Notes under the pieces: generated by a model
What the model was told of the DNA's origin: nothing
Seen by the model: the letters and a program-made list of their open reading frames with translations, nothing else
Database searches by the model: none
In this document: piece by piece, positions 1 through 9,553 of the stretch
Layout: the number at the start of each line of letters is the position of its first letter
Numbering within the stretch: position 1 is the first letter of the stretch
Position numbers and translations under genes: made by a program
Source of the DNA: Clostridium sp. CAG:793
Lineage (GTDB): Bacteria > Bacillota > Clostridia > TANB77 > CAG-508
DNA: 64,000 nt
NCBI GenBank assembly: GCA_000433915.1
Contig: HF993636.1
Coordinates: forward strand, 1 to 64,000
Direction: 5' to 3'

Positions 1-83
1 CTCAAAAGATTCATTGTTTACTTTTCAATGTACTTTATGTCCCTGTGTTTCTTGTTGTATTCGTTCTGCTTGGGACGTTTTTT
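1..83 (-). other. Transcribed leader of a probable rRNA operon beyond the left edge
   Basis: Downstream of the promoter at 84-112 the minus-strand transcript runs off the left edge without any open reading frame. It contains a CATTGAAAAG stretch (about 20-35) that resembles the boxA antitermination region of Firmicutes rRNA leaders (TCTTTGAAAAC type). The rRNA itself is not in the window, so this is inference from promoter strength plus the boxA-like element; a tRNA cluster would be the main alternative. Confidence 0.5.
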
Positions 84-112
84 ATTATACTATCGTCTGG
101 CTAAAAAGTCAA
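84..112 (-). promoter_or_regulatory. Strong sigma-A promoter firing toward the left edge
   Basis: On the minus strand the -35 box TTGACT (107-112) and the -10 box TATAAT (84-89) are separated by exactly 17 bases. Transcription heads to position 1, away from nrnA, so it serves whatever lies beyond the left edge, probably an rRNA operon. Confidence 0.75.
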
Positions 113-444
113 CACTTTTTTTCATTTTTTTTAAAGTTTTTTATTTTATTTTTCATTATTGCCTTTTAATGACATTTTAATTCGTATTTTTCTTTAGTTT
201 ATCGTTGTTTTCATGTTTTATCTTATTTTTAGTCTTTGGGGTTGTATTTTTTTATTTCACTGTATTATTCATCCTAATGTAGGTTTACGTAACTATTTTT
301 TCTTTATAAATTAAATTTATTTGTATATATATAATATTGAATAAAGTTGGTTTTTAATTTACATAATGCTTTTGAGCTAATCTTTATTGCTTAATTCAAA
401 GTAATTGAAGTATAACAAATCGCAATATTTTACTCAAAAATTTA
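113..444. other. Non-coding AT-rich spacer
   Basis: About 330 bases of T-rich low-complexity sequence between the outward promoter and the nrnA hairpin. I see no open reading frame, RNA gene or riboswitch fold here. It may contain UP-element-like A/T tracts that enhance the promoter at 84-112, which is inference. Confidence 0.5.
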
Positions 445-489
445 TTTAGATATAGCGAAATGAACATTCGTCATTTCGCTATATCTAAA
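445..489 (-). terminator. Perfect 19-bp hairpin downstream of nrnA
   Basis: Positions 445-463 and 471-489 are exact inverted repeats with a 7-base loop. It lies just after the nrnA stop on the minus strand, where a terminator is expected, but the following tract is AATAAATTTTT rather than a clean U-run, so termination may be imperfect or the stem may stabilise the mRNA 3' end. Confidence 0.6.
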
Positions 490-501
490 ATTTTATATAA
501 A

Positions 502-1455
502 TTATTTCATCTGTCTTCTTACTTCTGAAAGTATTTTATCTCTAATCTGAGTTGGAGTTCCTTGCATTGTTGCACCTGCTGCCTGCGCATGACCGCCGCC
601 GCCAAACATTAAGCATACATCTGCTACGTTTATATTTTCTGATGATCTTAGAGATACTTTAAATCCTTTTTCATTTTCATGTAGGAATATTGATACTTCG
701 ACTCCTTCGATTCCTCTACCTTCATTAACTATTCCTTCATAGTCTCCTGTTTCTGCATTTACATTTTGCTCATCTTCTTTAGTTATATATGTAAATGTTA
801 TTTTGTCATTGTCTATAAACTCCATTCTATCAAGTGCTATTTTTCTTAGTTCAAAGCTTGTTTTTGTATGAGTCTCAAGCATTTGTTTATATATTCTTGA
901 TATGTTTACACCTTTAGCTAATAGCTCTGATGCTATTGCAAATGTTTCTTGTGATACTTTTGAATATTGGAACCCTCCTGTATCTGTTATTATTCCCGCT
1001 ATTAGGCATGTTCCTATTGATTGATTAATATCCCATCCATAGAATTGAAAAAGCCTGTAAAGGACTTGTGCGCACGCAGGAGCACTTGGATCAACATAGT
1101 TTACATCACCAAACATGTCATTAACGCTATGATGGTCTATCATGATTCTTGTATTTGCATCTTCAAAATAATTTGACCAGCCATTTAATAGTTTTATTGT
1201 TGCACAATCAACAGATATTGCTAAATCATATTTTTCTCTTGTACCTTCTCTACGTGCTTCTGATATACATGGTAGTACTTCAAATATCCTTGAGTATTTT
1301 GGTATTATTATTTCTGCATCTTTATTTAAAGCTTTTAAAGCTTGATATAAAGCTAAGCTCGAACCTATAGCATCTCCATCTGGATTTTCGTGTGTTAGTA
1401 CTACTATGTTATTCGCACTTTTTATTTTTTCTAATATTTCGTCTAAAGTAGTCAT
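502..1455 (-). CDS. nrnA: DHH-family nanoRNase/pAp phosphatase NrnA
   Basis: A 317-residue protein of the DHH/DHHA1 phosphoesterase family, which degrades short oligoribonucleotides and dephosphorylates 3'-phosphoadenosine 5'-phosphate. Visible motifs are the N-terminal HENPDGDAIGS metal-binding segment (about residues 22-32), DCATI (about 84), the DHH signature IDHHS (about 106-110), and a C-terminal DHHA1 glycine-rich FGGGGHAQAAG motif. A GGAG ribosome-binding site precedes the ATG. It is the last gene of the rimP-nusA-infB-rbfA-nrnA series, the classic Firmicutes position, but truB and ribF do not follow; a hairpin and an outward promoter do instead. Confidence 0.95.
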   Translation of the reverse strand: MTTLDEILEKIKSANNIVVLTHENPDGDAIGSSLALYQALKALNKDAEIIIPKYSRIFEVLPCISEARREGTREKYDLAISVDCATIKLLNGWSNYFEDANTRIMIDHHSVNDMFGDVNYVDPSAPACAQVLYRLFQFYGWDINQSIGTCLIAGIITDTGGFQYSKVSQETFAIASELLAKGVNISRIYKQMLETHTKTSFELRKIALDRMEFIDNDKITFTYITKEDEQNVNAETGDYEGIVNEGRGIEGVEVSIFLHENEKGFKVSLRSSENINVADVCLMFGGGGHAQAAGATMQGTPTQIRDKILSEVRRQMK

Positions 1456-1477
1456 TCTTTGTCTCCTTTATTTTCTT

Positions 1478-1852
1478 CTAATCTTCATTATTATCAGATT
1501 TTCTCTCTTTTTTTAGTTCATTTAATATTGCGTCTATTTTTTCACCATAAACTATTGAATCATCATATTCAAATACTAATTGTGGTGTTATTCTTAAATT
1601 AACAGTTGCAGCAACTCTGCTTCTTATAAATCCTGCTGAATCTTTTAGACCTTGTATTGTTTGTTTTAAATTTTTAGAGTTTAAAACACTAACATATACT
1701 TTTGCATATTTTAAATCTGGTGTTACTTTTACTTTTGTAACACTTACCATTCCTGTTACATCAGGATTTTTTAGTTCATAGTTTATCACTTGACTTATTT
1801 CTTTTCTAAGTTCTTCGTCAACTCTTCCTAATCTATTTGTGTTTTTAGCCAT
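1478..1852 (-). CDS. rbfA: Ribosome-binding factor A
   Basis: RbfA is a KH-like 30S maturation factor that acts on the 5' end of 16S rRNA. The 124-residue product starts MAKNTNRLGRVDEEL and has the family core, with NPDV, the KVYVSV strand and the RI(T)PQLVFEYDDS C-terminal segment. The frame is open 18 codons further upstream, but AAGGAAG sits about 8 bases before the ATG at 1852, and the family begins at this point, so I use it. It lies between infB and nrnA, 22 bases from the latter, and is surely cotranscribed with them. Confidence 0.95.
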   Translation of the reverse strand: MAKNTNRLGRVDEELRKEISQVINYELKNPDVTGMVSVTKVKVTPDLKYAKVYVSVLNSKNLKQTIQGLKDSAGFIRSRVAATVNLRITPQLVFEYDDSIVYGEKIDAILNELKKERKSDNNED

Positions 1853-1924
1853 TTTTAATCCTTCCTTAATTCTAAAATGACCTAATAACTGTAACTTGGT
1901 GTTCAATTATCAGGTCATTTATTA

Positions 1925-4900
1925 TTATCTTTTTACTTCTTCTTTAATATATGCTTCAATTGTATCTCCTTCTTTTAGATCATTGTAGTCTTCGATTTGA
2001 AGTCCACATTCAAATCCTTTAGATACTTCTTTAGCATCGTCTTTAAATCTTTTTAATGACACTAATTTTCCGTCATGAATTACTACACCTTCACGGATTA
2101 CTCTTACTCCAGCATTTCTTTCTAGTTTTCCATCTAGTACAAAGCATCCAGCTATTGTTCCTACATTAGATATTCTAAATGTCTGTCTTACTTCTGCATT
2201 TCCGATATTTACTTCTTTGTAAACTGGTGCAAGCATTCCTTTCATTGCATCCTGTACGTCTTCGATAGCTTGATATATTACAGAGTATTGTTTTATTTCT
2301 ACTCCATCTTTTTCAGCTAAATTCTTTGCTGCTCCAACTGGACGTACATTAAATGCTATTATAATTGCATTTGCTGCTTTTGCAAGTTGAACATCTGATT
2401 CAGTTACACCACCTGCACTTGAGTGAATTACTGATACTCTAACTTCATCATTTGATAGTTTTTCAAGTGATGATTTCATTGCTTCTGCTGTACCTTGAAC
2501 ATCAGCTTTTACAATGATATTTAATTGCTTTAAATCTTCACTCGCCATTTTGTCAAATAGGTTATCTAGTGTTACTGCTTCAGTATTATTTAATGCTTTC
2601 TCACGGCTTTCTAGCTTTCTTTGTTCAATTAAATGTTTTGCTACTTTTTCATTTTTAACTTCGTAGAATACATCTCCTGCTTCTGGAACTTCATGTAAAC
2701 CTGTGATTTCAACTGGTGTTGATGGTCCAGCTTCTCTTACCATCTTTCCTTTATCATTTTTCATTGTTCTGATTTTTCCTATAGATGTTCCTAAAATGAT
2801 AGTATCTCCTACATTTAAAGTTCCTCTTTGAACTAATACAGAGGCGATTGGTCCTTGTGCTTTGTCAAGTCTTGCTTCTATAACTGTTCCTTTTGATTGT
2901 CTATTAGGGTTAGCTCTTAAATTTTGCATATCTGCAACAAGTAGAACCATTTCTAATAAGTTATCTATATTAATGTTCTTCTTTGCTGAAATTGGCACAA
3001 ATATTGTATCTCCGCCCCATTCTTCTGGAACTAGTTCATACTTCATTAATTCTTGCTTAACTTTATCAACATTTGCTCCTGGTAAGTCAATCTTATTTAC
3101 TGCAACAATTATTGGTATTCCTGCTGCTTTTGCATGGTTTATTGCCTCTACTGTTTGAGGCATAACACCATCATCTGCTGCTATAACTAATATTGCTATA
3201 TCTGTGATTTGAGCTCCTCTTGCACGCATGCTTGTAAAGGCTTCATGTCCTGGTGTATCTAAGAAAGTTATTTCTCTTCCATTTACATTTACTTTGTATG
3301 CACCAATATGTTGTGTGATTCCTCCAGCTTCTCCTTCAATTACATTTGTTTGTCTAATTGCATCAAGAAGTGAAGTTTTTCCATGGTCAACGTGACCCAT
3401 AACAACTACAACTGGTGGTCTTTGTTGTAAATCTTCTTCCTTATCCTCTGAATCATCAAATAATATGTCTTCATCTTTGATTTCTTCTTTTTTAGTTGCC
3501 ATTACTCCAAAAGCATCAGCTACTAAATATGCTGTATCAAAATCAAGTGTTTGATTGATATTTGCCATTATTCCTAAGTCAAATAATTTCTTAATTACTT
3601 CTGTACTTGTTTTCTTTAAATCTGTTGCTAAATCTTTTACAGATATATTTGATGGAATTGTAATCTCTTTTAATTCAAAGATTTTTTGCTTATTTCTTTC
3701 TCCATCTTTCTTAGCTTTTTTCTTATTTTTCTTTCCTCTTGCTGTAGTTAGGTCGTAATAATCAAGCATTCCTCCTTCTTGATCTTCAAACATATTAGAC
3801 AATCTATTTACTTGCTTTAAGTCTCTTAATTTATCTTCATCAAATGATTCTTCATCTGATCCTCTTCTATTTCTGTTATTTTTCTTTTTGTCATCTAGAT
3901 TTCTATTAGCTTTTTGTTTGTCAATAATTTTTGTGCTGTAATCTCTTTGATTGTCTTTTTCCATAATATCAATAGATACAATATCCTTAATGTTTTTGTC
4001 AATAGATTTATTATTTGCAGGTCTTTGTTTGAAATCTCTTTTGAAAGATGAACCATTATTATTATTATCTCTAAAACTTCTTGAACCTTCTTTGTTAAAT
4101 CCAGAGTTATTGTTTCTGTTTCCAAATTTGCTATCTTGAGAGTTGTTGTTTCTAAATCCTCTATTATCTCTATAGTTGTTTCCGTCTCTGTTATTTCTAG
4201 CAAATCCGTCTCTTCCATTCTTATTAAAGTTTCTATCTTTGCTAAAACCTTCTCTTTGATTATTTTCTTTGTTATATCCATTTCTATTGAAATTGTCTTT
4301 ATTAAAGCTTTTATTTGTTTGTTTATTTTCCATAATCTTTGTTTCTGCTTTTACTTCCTTGCTTATTGTTTTAGTTTCGTTATTAATCTTTTCATTATTT
4401 TTCTTTGTCTCTGGTTCTTTTATTTCTGGTTGTTTTGGAGCTTCTACTTTTTCAGTTGCAGCACTTTCTACTTTATTTTCAACTTTTTTCTTTTCTTCAA
4501 CTTTTGGTTCTTCTTTTTTAGTAGCCTTTGGTTTTATTCCAAATAGTTCATTAACGGTCATTGGCTTTGTTGGCTTTTCTCTATAAACTATATTAAAATC
4601 TTTGTTTCTTCTTTGTACATTAAAACCAATACCATTTTTCTGATTTTTATTTGTTTCTTGCTTTTTGTCTTCTACTATTACTTCTCTTCTTATTATTATT
4701 TGACCTGTTGTTTTTATTTCATCTTTCTTTTCTGTTTTTGCTTTCTTTTCCATTTTTTCTGGTTTTATATCCTTTTCGCTTTTTTTCAAATTTTCCTTCA
4801 ACCTCTTTACATCATTTTCTTCGATACCACTTAAATGACTAGTAACTTTTAATCCCATTTTTTTTGCTGTTTCTAATACATCTTTATTGTCTATCTTTAG

Positions 4901-4936
4901 TTCTTTTGCTATTTCGTATATTTTTATTTTAGCCAA
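1925..4936 (-). CDS. infB: Translation initiation factor IF-2
   Basis: IF-2 is the GTPase that brings initiator tRNA to the 30S subunit. About 1003 residues: an IF2_N helix bundle at the start ([15 protein letters not shown]), a long charged linker, a striking Asn/Arg/Gly/Phe-rich disordered segment (about residues 203-309), a second IF2_N domain (about 425-480), then the G domain with GHVDHGKT (about 514-521), DTPGHEAF and NKID, and the beta-barrel and C-domains. I place the start at TTG 4936, which has GGGGGTGA 6 bases upstream; an ATG at 4972 has no comparable site and would add 12 unrelated residues. It is longer than many homologues because of the linker. Confidence 0.95.
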   Translation of the reverse strand: MAKIKIYEIAKELKIDNKDVLETAKKMGLKVTSHLSGIEENDVKRLKENLKKSEKDIKPEKMEKKAKTEKKDEIKTTGQIIIRREVIVEDKKQETNKNQKNGIGFNVQRRNKDFNIVYREKPTKPMTVNELFGIKPKATKKEEPKVEEKKKVENKVESAATEKVEAPKQPEIKEPETKKNNEKINNETKTISKEVKAETKIMENKQTNKSFNKDNFNRNGYNKENNQREGFSKDRNFNKNGRDGFARNNRDGNNYRDNRGFRNNNSQDSKFGNRNNNSGFNKEGSRSFRDNNNNGSSFKRDFKQRPANNKSIDKNIKDIVSIDIMEKDNQRDYSTKIIDKQKANRNLDDKKKNNRNRRGSDEESFDEDKLRDLKQVNRLSNMFEDQEGGMLDYYDLTTARGKKNKKKAKKDGERNKQKIFELKEITIPSNISVKDLATDLKKTSTEVIKKLFDLGIMANINQTLDFDTAYLVADAFGVMATKKEEIKDEDILFDDSEDKEEDLQQRPPVVVVMGHVDHGKTSLLDAIRQTNVIEGEAGGITQHIGAYKVNVNGREITFLDTPGHEAFTSMRARGAQITDIAILVIAADDGVMPQTVEAINHAKAAGIPIIVAVNKIDLPGANVDKVKQELMKYELVPEEWGGDTIFVPISAKKNINIDNLLEMVLLVADMQNLRANPNRQSKGTVIEARLDKAQGPIASVLVQRGTLNVGDTIILGTSIGKIRTMKNDKGKMVREAGPSTPVEITGLHEVPEAGDVFYEVKNEKVAKHLIEQRKLESREKALNNTEAVTLDNLFDKMASEDLKQLNIIVKADVQGTAEAMKSSLEKLSNDEVRVSVIHSSAGGVTESDVQLAKAANAIIIAFNVRPVGAAKNLAEKDGVEIKQYSVIYQAIEDVQDAMKGMLAPVYKEVNIGNAEVRQTFRISNVGTIAGCFVLDGKLERNAGVRVIREGVVIHDGKLVSLKRFKDDAKEVSKGFECGLQIEDYNDLKEGDTIEAYIKEEVKR

Positions 4937-5026
4937 TAAATTCACCCCCGATTCTATAAAATGTTTATACATTTTTATAGCTTTCTATATATTTTATATA
5001 CTTTTGTTCAAGTTTATGAATTTTAT

Positions 5027-6214
5027 TTAGTCTGCTTTATTAAAATCTGTCTCCTCTATATTTTCTTCTGTATCAGCTTTATTAAAATCTTCTTCTGTTT
5101 CTTCATTGTTTTCTTCTTGATTTTTCATAAGCATTTCTCTAAATTGAGATTCACTCTTTATATCTATTTTCCATCCTGTTAATCTAACTGCTAATTTTGC
5201 ATTTTGTCCTGATTTTCCTATTGCTAATGATAGTTGATCATCTGGTACTATTACTTGTGCAAAATGTTCGTCTTCTTTTATATCTACTGCTAATACTTTA
5301 GCTGGAAGCAATGCTGTTGATATGAATATTGATGGATCTTCGTTCCATTCAATTACATCAATTTTTTCTCCGTTCAATTCGTTTATTATATTTTGTATAC
5401 GTATTCCTTTTTGTCCTACACATGAACCTACTGGGTCAATATTAGGATTTGGTGAATATACTGCAACTTTGCTTCTTGATCCAGCTTCTCTTGAGATGCT
5501 CTTAATTTCTATTAATCCTTCATATATTTCTGGGATTTCTATTTCAAATAATTTTCTTACAAATTCTGTGCTAGCTCTTGATAGGATAATTTGTGTTGAT
5601 CCTTTTGCACCTTTTTCAACACTGATAATACATGTTTTTATTTTATCATTTACATGATATTTTTCAGTAGGTATTTGTTCTTTCTTAGGCATAACTCCTT
5701 CTATCTTGCCTAAATCAAGTATAACTGCTCCACCATCTGCTTTTTGTACTAATCCTGTTATTATTTCGCCTTTTTTGTCAGCAAATTCTTTGAATATTAC
5801 GTCTCTTGATGCTTCTCTTATTTTTTGAGTAATTACTTGTTTTGCTGTTTGTGCTGCAATTCTTCCAAATTCTTTTGGCATTAATTCAAATTGTACTTTA
5901 TCGCCAACTTCATAATCACTGTTTATTTCTTTAGCATCTTTTAAAGATATTTCTTTTTTATCATCTTCAACATTTTCAACAACATCTTTTTCTTGATATA
6001 CGTGCATTTTTCCATCAATTTTATCTAATACTACTTTTACATTTTCATCTGAGCATTCAAAGTTTCTTTTATATGCTACAACAAGTGCTGATTCTATTGA
6101 TTCCATTAGGAAGTCTTTATTTATTCCATTGTTTTTCTCTAGTTCATCCATTGCTAGTAATAACTCTGTAGTATCAATTCCTTTATTTACTACCTTTGTT
6201 TCTTTTTTCTTCAT
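5027..6214 (-). CDS. nusA: Transcription termination/antitermination factor NusA
   Basis: A 395-residue NusA with the N-terminal RNA-polymerase-binding domain, an S1 domain (about 135-200, KGEIITGLV...GKIEGVMP) and two KH domains (DPVGSCVGQKGIRIQ and LAIGKSGQNAKLAVRLTGWKID). It binds nascent RNA and modulates pausing and termination. After KH2 there is only an acidic tail in which DFNKAD occurs twice in about 20 residues. Start has GGGAGG upstream. The gene is followed directly by infB; the ylxR (rnpM) and ylxQ genes that normally lie between them are absent. Confidence 0.96.
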   Translation of the reverse strand: MKKKETKVVNKGIDTTELLLAMDELEKNNGINKDFLMESIESALVVAYKRNFECSDENVKVVLDKIDGKMHVYQEKDVVENVEDDKKEISLKDAKEINSDYEVGDKVQFELMPKEFGRIAAQTAKQVITQKIREASRDVIFKEFADKKGEIITGLVQKADGGAVILDLGKIEGVMPKKEQIPTEKYHVNDKIKTCIISVEKGAKGSTQIILSRASTEFVRKLFEIEIPEIYEGLIEIKSISREAGSRSKVAVYSPNPNIDPVGSCVGQKGIRIQNIINELNGEKIDVIEWNEDPSIFISTALLPAKVLAVDIKEDEHFAQVIVPDDQLSLAIGKSGQNAKLAVRLTGWKIDIKSESQFREMLMKNQEENNEETEEDFNKADTEENIEETDFNKAD

Positions 6215-6215
6215 T

Positions 6216-6689
6216 TTAATTTTCCTCCCAATTAAAAACTGTTTTCATATTTGTTATATTATTTTTTTCTATGATTATTTCTTTTTCATCTGATTTCTTT
6301 ATTGTAACAGTATTATCGTCAAATTTTTCTAAGATTCCAATTATCGTTTTTTCTTTTTCTATTGCTTTATATAAATGTACTTCTACTTTTGAATTAAGAT
6401 TTTGCTCTAATTGTTCGTCATCTCTAATTCTTCTTTCTATTCCTGGTGATGAAATTTCTAAGAAATATTGTGATTTTATGAAATTCTTCTCATCTAAGAA
6501 GTCTGTAATACCATTATTAACTGTTTCACAATCATTTAAACTAATTCCTTCTTTTTTGTCTGTGTCAATGAATATTCTTAAATAATTGTCTTTTCCTTCT
6601 TTTTCATAAATTACATCATATATTTTGTAATTTAATTTTGTTATTATTGGCTCTATTGCCTCTTTTATTTTTGTTTCTAAAGCGGTCAT
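6216..6689 (-). CDS. rimP: Ribosome maturation factor RimP
   Basis: A 157-residue RimP, needed for 30S subunit maturation. The N-terminal alpha/beta domain carries LRIFIDTDKKEGISLNDCE and the LEISSPGIERRI motif typical of the family, followed by an Sm-like C-terminal domain. It is the first gene of the rimP-nusA-infB-rbfA-nrnA operon, with 1 base between its stop and the nusA start. An AAAGG site lies upstream of the ATG. Confidence 0.95.
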   Translation of the reverse strand: MTALETKIKEAIEPIITKLNYKIYDVIYEKEGKDNYLRIFIDTDKKEGISLNDCETVNNGITDFLDEKNFIKSQYFLEISSPGIERRIRDDEQLEQNLNSKVEVHLYKAIEKEKTIIGILEKFDDNTVTIKKSDEKEIIIEKNNITNMKTVFNWEEN

Positions 6690-6725
6690 ATTTAAAAACC
6701 TTTCTATTATTTATTAACATGAATT

Positions 6726-6752
6726 AAAGAGTGGAATTGGCTTCCACTCTTT
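6726..6752 (-). terminator. Hairpin downstream of glgP
   Basis: An 11-bp perfect inverted repeat (6726-6736 with 6742-6752) with a 5-base loop lies between the glgP stop and rimP. In minus-strand orientation it is about 70 bases past glgP and is followed by a weak T-rich tract. It separates the two transcription units. Confidence 0.65.
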
Positions 6753-6819
6753 GCTCTCACTTATGTAACAATTACATTATAACTCATTTGTCTATATTTT
6801 GTCAATGCTTTCTTGGAAA

Positions 6820-9405
6820 TTAATTGTTATTCGTATCTGTTATCCATTTTACCAAATCTAAATTCATCGGATCTAATATCATTTCATTTTTAGGTATTAC
6901 TCTAAATGTATATCCATAATCTCCGCCATTTTTTAATTCTATTTTAGCACTGAATATATATTTATCTTTTTCAGTATCTTCTAGTTTCATTGATGTTATT
7001 TGTATATCATCAACTACTCCTTCTTCTGTAATCTTTCCATAGTAAACTTGGACATCTATGTTTTCTATTTTTATTAAATCATTTGGTAATGTTATTTCAC
7101 ATCCTACTGTGATTTTATTTCCTGCATCTACTGTTATGTCATTGTAATTAGATTTACTTTGCATTATTTTTATGTTATTCCATTGTTTTGATATAATGTT
7201 TTTCCATTCATTATATTGACTTACTTTTTCTAAGTCATTGTAATATTTATTGCTTAAATTGCATAATGGTATGTACATTTTTGATACATAATCTTGTAGC
7301 ATTCTTGCTGTACTAAATTTTCCTGCATTTGATATTATGCAATTTTTCATTATTTTTAGCCAATTATCAGAATATCCTTTTTCATTTTTATCATAATATG
7401 TTGGCATTATTTTATTTTCTAATGTATCATACATACTATTGGCATCTGCATCATCTTGTTCATCATAGTTTTTATATTCTGCATTTGTTCCAATTGTCCA
7501 GCCATTCTTTTGGTTGTAACCTTCTGCCCACCAACCATCTAATACGCTAAAGTTTATTACACCATTTACTGCTGCTTTTTGTCCACTTGTTCCAGATGCC
7601 TCTAATGGTCTACGAGGATTATTTAGCCAAACATCTACTCCTGATACTAGGTATCTCGACATTCCTATGTTATAGTTTTCTAATAAGAATATCTTTCCTT
7701 TGAATTGTGGCTTTAGTGCTAAATCATGAATAAACTGTATTAGTTTCTGTCCTTCTGCATCTTGTGGATGAGCTTTTCCTGCAAATATTATTTGTATTGG
7801 CATATTTTTTTCATTAAATATTTTTGTTATCCTTTCAAGATCTCTAAATATTAATGTAGCTCTTTTATATGTTGCAAATCTTCTTGCAAATCCGATTGTT
7901 AATACATTTGGATCAAGTTTTCCTACTATTTCGTCAATATCTTCATATGAATAATTATATCTTCTAAGTCTTGTTACTGTTGAATTTTTTACTATTTTTA
8001 ATAGTTTTTCTTTTCTAGCTTGATGTATTTTCCAAAGTTCTTCATCTGGTATCTTCTCTATGTCTTTCCATACATCATCGTCTTGAATATTGTCTTGCCA
8101 ATATGGTCTTAAATATTCATTATATAAATCTTTCATTGTTGGTGCAAGCCATGAGCATGTATGTACTCCATTTGTTACATAATCTATCGGTGCTTCATTT
8201 GCTGGAACATTTGTCCATACATCACCAAATAAATCTCTTGATACAGCTCCATGTAATTTACTAACACCATTTTTCTTTCCAGCAATTTTTAAAGCTAATA
8301 TTCCCATGTTAAATCCTGATGTATTCACATCTTCTTGTGGTTTTGTTCCTAATTCTAAAAATTCCTGTTTTGATATTCCTAGCTTATCCCAATATTTATC
8401 AAAATATCTTTCAACTAAGTTTTTAGGGAATATATCATTTCCAGCAGGTACTGGTGTATGTGTTGTAAATACTGTTTCTGCTGATACAATGTTTCTTGCA
8501 ATTTCAAATGATACTTGTTTTGTTTTCATTACATTTTTTATTAATTCTAATGTTAAGAATGATGAATGTCCTTCATTCATGTGATATACAGTAGGCTTTA
8601 ATCCTAATCTATATAGTAATTGTACTCCTCCCATTCCTAGTACAATCTCTTGTTGGATTCTCATTTCCTGGTCACCACCATATAGGGTTGTTGTAACATC
8701 TCTATATTCTTCTATATTTGCTTCTATATCTGAATCTAATAAGTATAAAGTTACTCTTCCAACTTCAATTCTCCATACTTTTAAATAGATGTTTTTAAGA
8801 GGAAATTTTAATGATATTAAAAGATCATTTCCTTCATCATCTTTTACTGTATGTATTGGTAGTGTAGTTAAATCTACATCTTTGTATACAGTTTCTTGCT
8901 GACCAAATCCATTTATCACTTGATGGAAATATCCATGTTTATATAATAATCCGATTCCTACTAAAGGAATTCCCATGTCACTTGATGATTTTAAATGGTC
9001 TCCTGATAAAATTCCAAGTCCACCAGAATATATTGCTACTGTTTCATCTAAACCATATTCAGCTGAAAAATATGCAATTAAATCATGTGCATTATTAGGA
9101 TATTTTTTGCTATACCATGTTGATTTTGCATCCATATAATCTTCAAAGTTTCTTACTATTTTATCATATTCTTTTAAAAACTCTTGATCGCTTGCAGCTT
9201 CTTCTAATCTATCTTGTGAAACAAGTCTTAAAAATTTTACAGGATTTTTCTCGCATTTTTCCCATAAATCCATATCTATCTTTTTAAATAATCTTAAAAA
9301 TTCTGTATTCCATGACCACCATAAGTTGTATGATATATCATATAATTTGCTTATTCTTTTTGGTAATTGTGGTCTTACTGTAATTTTATTAAAAACGTAA
9401 GGCAT
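6820..9405 (-). CDS. glgP: Alpha-glucan (glycogen/maltodextrin) phosphorylase
   Basis: An 861-residue glycosyltransferase family 35 enzyme of the TIGR02094 type, which releases glucose-1-phosphate from alpha-1,4-glucans. The N-terminal DUF3417 segment (about 13-125, with NLWWSWN) marks this subfamily. The pyridoxal-phosphate motif EASGTSGQKAAVNG and the neighbouring SVLDGWWAEGYN are clear, as is NEGHSSF. The C-terminal 120 residues form an added beta-rich domain seen in this type. It is alone in its unit, with its own promoter at 9461-9489 and a GGAGG site before the ATG. No other glycogen gene is adjacent. Confidence 0.93.
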   Translation of the reverse strand: MPYVFNKITVRPQLPKRISKLYDISYNLWWSWNTEFLRLFKKIDMDLWEKCEKNPVKFLRLVSQDRLEEAASDQEFLKEYDKIVRNFEDYMDAKSTWYSKKYPNNAHDLIAYFSAEYGLDETVAIYSGGLGILSGDHLKSSSDMGIPLVGIGLLYKHGYFHQVINGFGQQETVYKDVDLTTLPIHTVKDDEGNDLLISLKFPLKNIYLKVWRIEVGRVTLYLLDSDIEANIEEYRDVTTTLYGGDQEMRIQQEIVLGMGGVQLLYRLGLKPTVYHMNEGHSSFLTLELIKNVMKTKQVSFEIARNIVSAETVFTTHTPVPAGNDIFPKNLVERYFDKYWDKLGISKQEFLELGTKPQEDVNTSGFNMGILALKIAGKKNGVSKLHGAVSRDLFGDVWTNVPANEAPIDYVTNGVHTCSWLAPTMKDLYNEYLRPYWQDNIQDDDVWKDIEKIPDEELWKIHQARKEKLLKIVKNSTVTRLRRYNYSYEDIDEIVGKLDPNVLTIGFARRFATYKRATLIFRDLERITKIFNEKNMPIQIIFAGKAHPQDAEGQKLIQFIHDLALKPQFKGKIFLLENYNIGMSRYLVSGVDVWLNNPRRPLEASGTSGQKAAVNGVINFSVLDGWWAEGYNQKNGWTIGTNAEYKNYDEQDDADANSMYDTLENKIMPTYYDKNEKGYSDNWLKIMKNCIISNAGKFSTARMLQDYVSKMYIPLCNLSNKYYNDLEKVSQYNEWKNIISKQWNNIKIMQSKSNYNDITVDAGNKITVGCEITLPNDLIKIENIDVQVYYGKITEEGVVDDIQITSMKLEDTEKDKYIFSAKIELKNGGDYGYTFRVIPKNEMILDPMNLDLVKWITDTNNN

Positions 9406-9460
9406 ATAATTTCCTCCTTTGTAAACTAAAAAATCTTTTTTCTATTGTTATTCAACTTAT

Positions 9461-9489
9461 ATTATGACCTAACGATTTTTATTTGTCAA
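9461..9489 (-). promoter_or_regulatory. Sigma-A promoter of glgP
   Basis: Minus-strand TTGACA (9484-9489) and CATAAT (9461-9466) with a 17-base spacer, about 55 bases upstream of the glgP start. Confidence 0.75.
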
Positions 9490-9526
9490 TAACATTTTGA
9501 TTAAATTTTGCTCTATTATGTAAATA

Positions 9527-9547
9527 AGCCACGTAATATACGTGGCT
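9527..9547 (-). terminator. Hairpin downstream of the metal ATPase gene
   Basis: A 9-bp perfect GC-containing stem (AGCCACGTA with TACGTGGCT) and a 3-base loop directly after the ATPase stop on the minus strand, followed by TTATTTA. Likely end of the arsR-ATPase transcript. Confidence 0.65.
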
Positions 9548-9553
9548 ATAATT

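Noticed and set aside
3895..4281. Minus-strand 128-codon frame in the infB region
   Set aside because: It is another frame of the repetitive Asn/Arg-rich IF-2 linker; base composition alone keeps it open.
4937..4972. infB start at ATG 4972
   Set aside because: No ribosome-binding site there; GGGGGTGA sits before TTG 4936, where the family sequence begins.
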